Program-made: the position numbers and the translations under genes
Notes under the pieces: generated by a model
Told to the model about the DNA's origin: nothing
Seen by the model: the letters and a program-made list of their open reading frames with translations, nothing else
Database searches by the model: none
Part shown: one piece after another, positions 9,927-18,452 of the stretch
How positions within the stretch are numbered: position 1 is the first letter of the stretch
Layout of the letters: each line of letters opens with the position of its first letter
DNA from: Dipteris shenzhenensis
Lineage: Eukaryota; Polypodiophyta; Polypodiopsida; Gleicheniales
Assembly: GCA_047967505.1 (NCBI GenBank)
Contig: CM106541.1
Strand: one strand, 5' to 3'
Length of the DNA stretch: 64,000 nt

Positions 9927-12900
9927 ATGGCATCCTCTTCCATGTCTGAAAAGGAGTTTTTTAGCATTAAAAAGTTTGATGGGACAAACTTTTCTTTGTG
10001 GAAAGAACAAATAAGGATGTGCTTATTCAAAAGAAGCAGATTAAACCCTTGGTAGGGATTGAAGCTAAGCCTGCAAATATGTCTGAGGATGATTGGAATG
10101 AGTTGGATGCATTAGCAAAGTCTACTATTAGACTTCATCTTGCAGAGTTAGTTTATTTCATAGTAGTAAATGAGCAGACTATGGAAGATTTGTGGAAGAA
10201 ACTGTGTGCCACTTATGAGAAGGAAACTACCTCTAATAAAGTTTACCTCATGAAGAGGTTTTTTGAGCTGCAGATGAAGGAAGGGGTCTCCATTGCTTCT
10301 CACTTGAATGAATACAATATTATTTTCAGCCAGCTTCAGGCTCAGAAGATGAATTTTGATGTGGAGACTAAGCCAATATTTCTCTTATGTTCATTGCCAT
10401 CCTCATGGGATACCTTCCGTACAGCTGTTAGTAACTCTGCACCTAGTGGAGTACTGAAATTTGATGATGTTGTGGGTAGCTTATTGGCCGAGGAGATTAT
10501 ACGGAAGTCTATGGATGGCAACCAGCAGGATGCAGCCTTAAATGTGCAAAGGGGCAGATCACAGTTCAGGGGAAAGTCCCAAGAAAGAGGGAAGTCTCGT
10601 AGCAAATCCCCAGGGCACGGAACATTGAGTGTTACCACTGTGGCAAGAAGGGCCATATAAAAAAGGATTGCTACAAGCTAAAAAGAGAGCAAAAGGATAA
10701 GAAAAAGAATGCAAATTGGGGTGCAAATCAAAAGGAAGAGAGTCCAAGGGAGGACAAAGGAAAAGTGAAGATTGAGGAGATCAATGCAGTCACACATGAT
10801 AGTGACAATGACGTTCTCTTCATGTCTAGTTTATCTGCAGAGTTGCTTAGCACTTCAGATGATGCATATTCCCAGGATTGGATTTTGGATTCTGGTGCTT
10901 CATTCCATGTTACTCCCCATAGGGAATGGTTCTCCACTTATGACAATGGAAAGATAGGTTGTGTGCATCTTGGAAATGACTATGCATGTGACATAGTGGG
11001 AGTAGTGACATAAAATTTTCTTTTGCAAATGGGTCTACATTTATTTTGAAAGATGTGAGACATGCGCCTAAGTTGACCAAGAGTCTTATTTTAGTGGGTC
11101 AGCTAGATGATGCTGGTTTTCATACCACTTTTGGCTTTCAGAGTTGGAAAATTCAAAAGGGCTCTATGCCTCTGGCCAGGGGTGCCGAGTGCGGGACTTT
11201 GTATCCCTTACATGTATCAAGGGTATTTGATCATGTTGTTGCAATAACCGAGCAGCCAAGCACTTCTTTGTGGCATTACAAGTTGGGGCACATGAGGCAG
11301 AATGGAATGAAACTCTTATGCCATTTGGGTTATGTACTGCATTTGAGTTTCTCTAATTTTGAATTTTGTGAGCATTGTCTCTATGGGAAGCAGACTAAAT
11401 CAGCCCATAAAAGAAGGGGAAAGAAAGAGTTTGAAATGCTTGATTTGGTGCATTCAAACGTATGTGGTCCCATGCCTACACGGTCATTAGGCGGGGCTGA
11501 ATACTATGTGACATTCATTGATGATGCAACTAGGAAAGTGTGGGCTTATGCTATAGCTCGGAAGAGTGATGTGTTCCAGGTATTTCAGAAATGGCTGGCC
11601 TTGGTTGAGAATCAGTTAGGTAGAATGCTTAAATGCCTACGGACTGACAATGGTGGAGAGTATCTCTCTCATGACTTTTAGCATTTCTGTGATACACGTG
11701 GCATTAAGAGGGAGCTCACATCCCCTCGTACTCCAGAGCAAAATCCAATTGCAGAAAAGATGAACTGCACCATTCAAGAAAGGTTGCAATGCATGCTTTC
11801 CAATGCAAGTCTTTCTGGTGGTTTTTGGGCTAAGGCAATGAAGACTGCAGTGCATGTGATCAATAGATCACCTAGTAAGAGTTTGGATGGTGGTATTCCT
11901 AAAGAGGCATGGAGTGGCAAGAAGCCCTCTTACTCTCATTTGCATATATTTGGGTGTGAGGCATATGCACATGTGCCAAAAGAGCTTCGAAAGAAGCTAG
12001 ATCCTAAGTCTAGGAAATGCATCTTTCTGGGTTATGGTGAAAGTGGAGAGATGGGCTATCGTCTCTAGGATCCAGAAGCAAAGAAGATCATATGCAGCCA
12101 TGATGTAGTCTTCAATGAGAAAAAGATGCATAAGGCACCCATGAGGGATGTAGAAATGAGGAGAATCACTTTCCAGGATGTGAATCCACCTGCATATGTT
12201 GATAGACAGCAAGCTGTCCATGCACCAAATGTGCAAGAAATGGTAGCACCAAGTACTCCCACAGGTATACAATCAAGGGTAGATGATGGATCATCTATTG
12301 GTGGAAATGATGAGCCAAATGTGGCTGATATGCAGGTGGGACACCAAGCTGAAATGCCCTTGAGAAGATCATCTAGAGTGTCTAGACCACCTGATAGGTT
12401 TGTTCCAGGGGTAGACTATGTGATGCTTACTGATTGCAGGGAGCCTTCTTGCTATAGAGAGGCTATGATGTGCAAGGATCAATGCAAGTGGGAGTATGCT
12501 ATGCAATCAGAGATGATTTCACTTATGAAGAATAAGACTTGGGACTTGGTTTCTTTGCCACATGGAAAGAAAGCATTTCCATGTAAATGGGTCTACAAAA
12601 TGAAGGTCACAGGTGATGATGTGCCTAGGTATAAGGCCCGTTTGGTCACTAAAGGATTCAAGCAAGAGAAGGGTGTGGACTTTGATGAGATATTCTCTCC
12701 GGTTGTGAAGATGACCACACTTAGATGCATGCTTGGACTAGTGGCATCAAAGGATATGGAGCTTATGCAAATGGATGTCAAGACAGCTTTCTTGCATGGG
12801 GATTTGCACGAGGAAATTTACATGGTGCAACCGGAAGGCTTTGAAGAAAAGGGCAAAGAGCATTTAGTTTGCAAGCTGAAGAAGAGTCTCTATGGTCTTA

Positions 12901-13993
12901 AGCAAGCGCCTAGAGAATTTTATTAGAAGTTTGATGCTGTCATTCGGTCCCAGGGTTTTAGAAGGAGTGAAATTGATCACTGCCTCTACACTAAAAGGGC
13001 TAAGGATAGTAGCCTGATAATCCTGGCACTATATGTGGATGATATGCTATTGGCTAGCAAGAATACTTATGAGCTAGATGCATTAAAGGCCAAGTTGCAT
13101 GAGGCCTTTGATATGAAGGATTTGGGACTTGCAGGTCATATTCTTGGTATGCGCATCACGCGTGATCGGAGTAGGAAACTCCTTTGGCTTTCACAAAAAG
13201 AGTATGTTACAAAAGTATTACAGCGTTTCAATATGGAGGGGGGGAAGGCAGTGAGTACTCCATTGCCTCCATATGTGAAACTGAGTCATACAGATAGTCC
13301 CAAATCAGATGAGGAAAGGGCCATGATGGCCAAGGTTCCTTATGCATCAGCAGTTGGGAGTCTTATGTATGCTATGATAGCTACTAGACTAGACATTGCA
13401 TTTGCAGTGGGAGTTGTTAGCCGGTATATGGCTAATCTAGGAAAGAGGCATTGGGAGGTAGTTAAGTGCATCATGAGGTACATGAAGGGTACCAAGGAGA
13501 TGTGCATCTGCTTTGGTAAAGGAGACATGCATGTACTTGGGTATACAGATTCAGACTATGCAAGGCATGTGGATAGTAGGAGATCCACTTCTGGTTATGT
13601 GTTCACCTTTGCAGGTGGTGCAGTGTCGTGGATGTCTCGTGCACAGAAGTGTATTGCTTTGTCTACCACAGAGGCTGAGTATGTTGCAGCCATAGAGGGT
13701 TTCAAGGAGGCTATATGGCTTGATCGGCTAGTGGGAGATTTGGGGATTCATACAGGTGTACTGACATTGCATAGTTGATTCCATGAGTGCTATTCAGCTA
13801 GCACGGAATCCGGTCTTTCATGCAAAGACCAAACACATTGAGGTCAGGTACCATTTCATCAGGGAGGTACTTGAGGACAAGCGCATAGAGCTTGTCAAGG
13901 TTCATAGAGATGATAACCCTACAGATATGCTGACGAAGTGTCTAACCTAGTCAGCAGTTTGAGTATTGTCGTGTATTGATGGGCATTGGATAG
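9927..13993 (+). pseudogene. gag-pol: Copia A1 gag-pol
   Basis: Same polyprotein as A2, in the same domain order: UBN2-type gag, CCHC knuckle, protease (WILDSGASFH near 10880-10910), integrase (LVHSNVCG, FIDDATRKVW, LRTDNGGEY), RT ([34 protein letters not shown]) and RNase H (GYTDSDY, STSGYVF, ALSTTEAEY). A one-base deletion near 10015 breaks gag at the start. A two-base insertion near 10608 and a one-base loss near 11002 break it again. Stops lie at about 11681 (CAG to TAG against A2), 12068 (TGG to TAG) and 12926 (CAG to TAG). A one-base insertion near 13776 breaks RNase H. The first integrase Asp is Asn in LVHSNVCG. The frame cannot yield an active enzyme. Confidence 0.92.
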
Positions 13994-14035
13994 TATGCTC
14001 ACTAGTTGTTCTCCCTTAAAAGCACATTGTCCTTT

Positions 14036-14046
14036 AAGTGGGAGGT
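14036..14046 (+). other. Copia A1 polypurine tract
   Basis: AAGTGGGAGGT directly before the 3' LTR, ending in a single T. The same sequence is at 41690-41700 in A2. Confidence 0.75.
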
Positions 14047-14223
14047 TGTGGGGGTTAAAGGTCACTGTGCCTTTACCGCGGTTATGTACAATACTCAAAC
14101 ACATATATAAATGAATGAAAAAGAAGATTAGGGTGGTTCTGCACCCACCAAAACTTGTGTGGCTCTCTCTCTCTCTCCCTCTCTTTCCCTCTTCCATTCT
14201 TGCTTCCGTTGAGAGCACTCTCA
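14047..14223 (+). repeat. Copia A1 3' LTR
   Basis: 177 bp, same ends as 8083-8259, followed at once by the second copy of the agaaa target duplication. Confidence 0.95.
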
Positions 14224-14321
14224 AGAAAAAGAGAGAGGTGGTGTTGGAGGGGGGAGGGGAGGGGGTGGTGGATATGGAGGGGGAGGGGGGAGGGGGAGGG
14301 GGAGGTGGAAAGGGAGGGGGA

Positions 14322-14388
<67 letters not shown>

Positions 14389-14524
14389 GAGGGAGAGAGA
14401 GAGAGAGAGAGAGGGGGGGGGGAGGAAAGAGGAGGGGGTGGTGGAGATGGAGGGGGGAGGGGGAGGGGAGGGGGTGGTGGAGATGGAGGAGGGAGGGGGA
14501 GGGGAGGTGGAGATGGAGGGGGGA

Positions 14525-14589
<65 letters not shown>

Positions 14590-14708
14590 GGAGGGAAAGA
14601 GGGAGGGGGTGGTGGAGATGGAGGGGGGAGGGGGTGGTGGAAATGGGGGGGGAGGGGGGAGGGGGTGGTGGATATGGAGATGGAGGGGGGAGGGGGAGGG
14701 GGAGGTAA

Positions 14709-14739
<31 letters not shown>

Positions 14740-14917
14740 AGGGGGGGGAGGGAAAGGAGGGAGGGGGTGGTGGAGATGGAGGGGGGAGGGGTGGTGGAAA
14801 TGGAGGGGGATGGGGTGGTGGATATGGAGATGGAGGGGGAGGGGGATGGAGAGGTGGAGATGGAGGGTGGAGGGGGTGGGGAGATGGAGGGGGGAGGGGG
14901 AGGTGGAGATGGGGGGA

Positions 14918-14978
<61 letters not shown>

Positions 14979-15330
14979 AAGGGGGAGGGAAAGAGGGAGG
15001 GGTGGTGGAGATGGAGGGGGAAGGGGGAGGGGTGGTGGAAATGGAGGGGGATGGGGTGGTGGATATGGAGATGGAGGGGGGAGGGGGAGGGGGAGGTGGA
15101 GATGCAGGGGAGGAGGAGGTGGAGATGGAGGGGGGAGGGGTGGTGGAGATGGAGATGGAGGGGAAGGGGGAGGGGGAAATGGAGGGGGAAGGGGGAGGGG
15201 GAGGTGAAAATGGAGATGGAGGGGGCAGGGGGTGGTGGGAAATGGAGGGGGGAGGGGGAGGGGGGTGGTGGAAATGGGAGGGGGGGAAAAAAAAAGAGAC
15301 AAGAAAAAACTTGATAGACGAAAATTGAAA
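14224..15330. repeat. Kilobase purine tract with (GA)n and GGTGGTGGAGATGGAGG units
   Basis: About 1.1 kb with almost no pyrimidines on the plus strand except the T of repeated ggtggtggagatggagg units. Perfect (GA)n blocks of up to some 50 bp alternate with G runs of 8-12. Together with 1331-1606 and 8065-8082 it forms one tract of about 1.4 kb split by A1 and B1. Open frames across it on both strands are low-complexity artefacts and are not annotated as genes. Confidence 0.95.
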
Positions 15331-15939
15331 GGGAGGGAGAGGGGGTCACCTGAACGCTCTCCAAGTCTTTCTCGATGTACCGGGATTGTTGAGGAATAAT
15401 GGACGGTGGGTTGAAGGCTGGGTTATCACTGCGAGATGGGCTCGAAGTCACTTACAATGTGAGGATGCGAGTAAGGTGGTGGTCGATGGAGAGGGAGGAG
15501 TGTCTTGCGTAGGGCTCGGAATGAAGAAGAGAATGGAGGCAAAAAGTGAAAGATGAAGAATGAGGGGGTGGAGTGGGTTTTTATAGGATTTGAGTTTAGG
15601 TTTAGGGTTCAAACCCTAAACTCTTCCCATGCCATAACTCTTTATGGATAGCTCAGTTTGCTTTTCTACAAAAACGTGAAATGATCGAAATTGCAAGCTC
15701 TACGCATTTGTGTCCACTACCTAGCCTGATTATTTATCATGTGGCTTCTATTTAAGAATAAAGAAAATTTCTTCAAGTAGTAACCCAAGGTTGATGCTTG
15801 GGTTGATATGTTTGGCTAGAAATGGAAAAAAATTTACTCTCCTTACCCTTGAGTGTTATGTTCATGAAAGTTCAAAGTAGTTTGTTTTTTTACACATACC
15901 TACGTATGTTTACTCACTACTCGAGACGCTAGTCTCCCT
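15331..15939 (-). other. Gypsy-like leader and possible N-terminal gag frame
   Basis: Lies between the purine tract and the PBS of the minus-strand gypsy element. A Met at 15451 opens a frame (MTSSPSRSDNPAFNPPS) that runs straight into the purine tract, where it becomes Ser/Pro/Leu repeats. It could be the original gag N-terminus interrupted by repeat expansion, but no family match is recognisable. The rest is non-coding leader. Confidence 0.45.
15600..15621. repeat. Inverted telomere-motif palindrome
   Basis: Two 10-bp arms, GTTTAGGGTT and AACCCTAAAC, separated by two bases, with a further gtttag copy just before. The arms contain the plant telomere and telo-box motif in both orientations. 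It sits in the gypsy leader and could form a hairpin or bind telo-box factors; function is unknown. Confidence 0.75.
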
Positions 15940-15952
15940 GGCAGTGGTGCCA
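15940..15952 (-). other. Gypsy element primer-binding site
   Basis: Reads TGGCACCACTGCC in the element's sense, two bases after the CA end of the LTR. It has the form usual for plant gypsy elements (TGGCGCCGTTGCC-like). The primer tRNA is not assigned here. Confidence 0.7.
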
Positions 15953-16204
15953 AATGTTGGCTCTTTCCTACTGCCTTCATAGGAAGAGCAGGGTTTTCTC
16001 AGTATGCAGGGTTCTGAGGCTTTTTGTCACCTATAGATAGATTAGAGTTGTCGATCGTAGTATATGTGTAGCTTAGGACCTTGAGTCGTGTTCCGGTGAG
16101 AGATGTAGGCTTAATTGTGGTAAGCAAACAAAGTGCATACATGTGTAAAAGGAACGTATATCATCATGATTGAGGTAATGAAGGCTTTTGCCTTGATTGG
16201 GGGT

Positions 16205-16430
16205 TGTAGGGTTTAGGAGGAGTTTAAGGGTTAGAAGGAGTTCCAAGTTTAGAAGGAGGTTCCAGGGTAGGAAGGAGGTTCCAGAGTTTAGAAGGAGGTT
16301 CTAGGGTTTAGAAGGACTTCTAGGGTTTAGAAGGAGTTTCCAGGGTTTAGAAAGAGTCCAGGGTTAGAAGGAGGTTCCAAAGTTTAGAAAGAGTCCAGGG
16401 TTAGAAGGAGCTTCCAAGGTTCAGGGTAGA
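16205..16430. repeat. LTR minisatellite, ggtttagaaggaggttcca type
   Basis: About ten imperfect copies of a unit near 19-22 bp containing gggtttagaaggag. The same array is in LTR copy 2 (about 34268-34440) and, reversed, in copy 3 (about 54530-54740). Copy number differs between them. Confidence 0.85.
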
Positions 16431-16805
16431 GTACATGGTGGAGAACTCGTCTCCCTCGTAGATCATGGAGTTTAAGGGATGAGGAACAAAGGGTTAGGGG
16501 AAGCATAGGAGTGGGAGAGAAAGAAGGTGTAAGAGCATGGGGGAAAAAAGAGAGAGGAGAGAGGAGGAGGAGGGAGGAGGAGGAGAGAGGGAGGCAGAGG
16601 GAGGAGGAGAGGGAGAGGGTGGGTTGCAAGGTTGGAGGAGAGGGAGGAGGAGTTGCAAGGTTAGGACATGCTTTTGGACATGGAGTGCAAGGAAGCATGG
16701 ACACTTGAGACAAATGCTTGGAATACCAAAGTAGACTCAATACAATGCCCCAAAGAGTGTGGGCTTCATTCCATTATGGGGTATTTATACAAGTTGGGAG
16801 AGCTT

Positions 16806-16985
16806 CTCTCTCTGCATGTAGGAATTGTAACACAAAGTTGTAACACAAAGTTGTATCACAAAGTTGAAATCGTATGTAGAAGTTGTAACACAAAGTTGTA
16901 TCACAAAGTTGTAACACATTCTCTTTCTACATGTAGAAGTTGTAACACAAAGTTGATCACATTCTCTTTTCTACATAAGTTCATG
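16806..16985. repeat. LTR minisatellite, acacaaagttgta type
   Basis: Repeated caaagttgtaacacaaagttg units inside LTR copy 1. They occupy the place where copies 2 and 4 have a 12-bp tacatgcaagtt array, so the repeat unit itself has been replaced. Confidence 0.75.
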
Positions 16986-17030
16986 TTGGCCACAGAGTCA
17001 ACAATGAATTAAAGCCAACAACAATATATT

Positions 17031-17246
17031 GTGATAATTCGAATCGCGGCTCAAGCATTGGCCAAGAATCTAGTATATCACTCCAAGACAAAGGACATTG
17101 ATGTTAGAGAGCACTTCAACAGAGAAAGAGTGTTACTTGGTGACATCACATTGCAGCATTGTGATAGCAAAGAAAATGTTGCAGACATCTTTACCAATTC
17201 ACTCGGCAAAGAGCTTTCAAGAAGCACCTACAAGCTCTTGGCTTGA
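17031..17246 (+). pseudogene. Copia RNase H tail of another family
   Basis: About 71 residues matching the end of a copia polyprotein: NLVYHSKTKDIDVREHF, a short acidic turn, then ENVADIFTNSLGKE. This differs from families A and B, so it is a third copia family. Only this 3' end of pol is present, and the rest is cut off at about 17004 by the gypsy LTR. The start shown is only the first Met in the frame and has no biological meaning. Confidence 0.7.
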
Positions 17247-17666
17247 CGCAGAGGAAGGACATTCCCACTAGGGGTGTGATGCGAATGTGATTCACCAGAA
17301 TCATCATCTTGAGGGAAGGCCTACTTCATGATGTTGATCTTGAAGGAAGGTATTGAGAAACCATACTGAACATCATGTGATAATATGTGCATAGCACTAA
17401 CCCAATAGAGTGCTATAAAGAAAAGTGTTAGATGCCCTAACCCTAACCCTAAAAGGGTTTGTATATATTCTAAATTTTCAACTAAATCTAGTGTATAGTT
17501 AGTCATTTGTGGTGTGCTCTCTAGCCGTGCCCTTTCTCCTCATCTCCACTCTTCTCCTCTCCCCTCTTCATATTTTTTAAGCTCCTACATCAATGCTCTG
17601 GTTTCTACATTCTCTCTTTTTAGTTGCTCTATCATCTTGTCTTTATCAATTTTTCAATGTGTTTTG
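17247..17666 (+). repeat. Possible LTR downstream of the copia tail
   Basis: Follows the RNase H tail at the position of a 3' LTR; a candidate start is tgatgcgaatgtg near 17278. It has a TATA-like tttgtatatattc near 17459 and a short ccctaaccctaacccta run near 17430-17447. No second copy is in the window, so its limits are unproven. Confidence 0.4.
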
Positions 17667-17851
17667 CATTTTGCAGAGCCATTGGTAAGGAGCCTCCTTA
17701 TTAGATATCTAATCTCCAATAACTTTTTTCATTGGTAAAGAGGCTCCTTGTCAGATCTCTAATCTCCAAGAACTTTTCCATTGCATTTTGCAGGGCCATT
17801 GGTAAAGAGCCTCCTTGTCCTATATCTATATCTCCAAGAACTTTTTTCATC
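17667..17851. repeat. Three imperfect tandem copies
   Basis: Three units share gccattggtaaagagcctccttgtc and tctaatctccaagaactttttcat. Spacing varies between about 55 and 80 bp because parts of the unit are missing in the middle copy. Confidence 0.85.
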
Positions 17852-17942
17852 CCTACTAGCTCTTGATCTGCTTTGTCCCCATCCATTTTAATATCATCAA
17901 GCTATTGATATAGCAGCTTGATGTGCTTCTCTACTTCTTCTC
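17852..17942. other. Short unassigned spacer
   Basis: Unique-looking sequence between the triplicate repeat and a gypsy LTR fragment. Nothing recognisable. Confidence 0.5.
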
Positions 17943-18352
17943 TGTTGACTCTATGCCAACATGGACTTAGGTAGAATAGAATGTGTGTGTAGAGTGGTGG
18001 CAAAGCTTCGCTTGTACTTGCATACTTGTACTTGCATAAGGCTAGAAAATCCCTCTTAGAAATCCAACTTGCATGTTTTACATTCAAGTCTTACATGCAA
18101 CTCCTAGATGCAAGTTGTACATGCGAGTTCTACATGCAAGTTCTACATACAACTTCTACATACAACTCTACATACAAGATCTACATACGACTTGTACATG
18201 CAAGTTGTACATGCGATTTCTACATGCAAGTTGTACAAGAGTTCTACATGCAAGTTGTACATGCAAGTTCTATATATGACTTCTACATACAACTCCTACA
18301 TGCAAGTTCTACATACGACTTCTACATACAACTCCTACATGCAAGTTGTACA
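17943..18352 (+). repeat. Gypsy-like LTR, copy 4, 5' part only
   Basis: Begins TGTTGACTCTATGCCAACATG like the sense start of copies 1 and 2 and continues through the shared aaatccctcttagaaatccaa block into the 12-bp minisatellite. It is cut off by the assembly gap. Its strand agrees with the gypsy pol sequence beyond the gap, so it could be that element's 5' LTR. Confidence 0.75.
18060..18352. repeat. 12-bp minisatellite, tacatgcaagtt type
   Basis: More than twenty imperfect copies of tacatgcaagtt and tacatacaactt variants. The same array in reverse orientation is at about 34899-35250 in LTR copy 2. It ends at the run of Ns, so the assembler probably failed inside it. Confidence 0.9.
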
Positions 18353-18452
18353 NNNNNNNNNNNNNNNNNNNNNNNNNNNNNNNNNNNNNNNNNNNNNNNN
18401 NNNNNNNNNNNNNNNNNNNNNNNNNNNNNNNNNNNNNNNNNNNNNNNNNNNN
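18353..18452. other. Assembly gap (100 N)
   Basis: Exactly 100 undetermined bases, a conventional placeholder of unknown true length, directly after a minisatellite. Confidence 0.98.

Larger units (their letters stand above)
8083..14223 (+). mobile_element. Ty1/copia element A1, full length, decayed
   Basis: A complete 6.1-kb copia element with two 177-bp LTRs (8083-8259 and 14047-14223), a PBS, a leader of over 1.6 kb, gag-pol and a polypurine tract. The duplication agaaa (8078-8082 and 14224-14228) is perfect. The LTRs differ at about 4 of 177 sites by eye. It is the same family as A2 (35990-41871) but more damaged: at least three nonsense codons, several one- or two-base indels and a mutated PBS. 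It would need proteins from other copies to move. Confidence 0.95.
15955..17003 (-). repeat. Gypsy-like LTR, copy 1
   Basis: In sense it begins TGTTGACTCTGTGGCCAAC and ends AAAGAGCCAACA, followed by the PBS, so it is the 5' LTR of a minus-strand element. It is about 1049 bp. Related copies lie at 34032-35361, 54312-54989 (opposite strand, partial) and 17943-18352 (opposite strand, partial). It holds two internal minisatellites, which explain its length difference from the others. Confidence 0.8.

Noticed and set aside
13919-15451. A 510-codon minus-strand frame rich in Ser, Pro and Leu, and similar plus-strand Gly/Glu/Arg frames
   Set aside because: It is the translation of (GA)n and G-run repeats, where stop codons are rare in several frames at once. 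Only its first 30 or so residues, outside the tract, could be coding.
17430-17447. Telomere-like ccctaaccctaaccc
   Set aside because: Only three six-base units in a retroelement fragment; far too short for an interstitial telomere and not the usual plant seven-base repeat.
18108-18352. Repetitive Thr/Ser/Tyr/Cys peptide frames
   Set aside because: Direct translation of the 12-bp minisatellite; several frames are open for the same reason.
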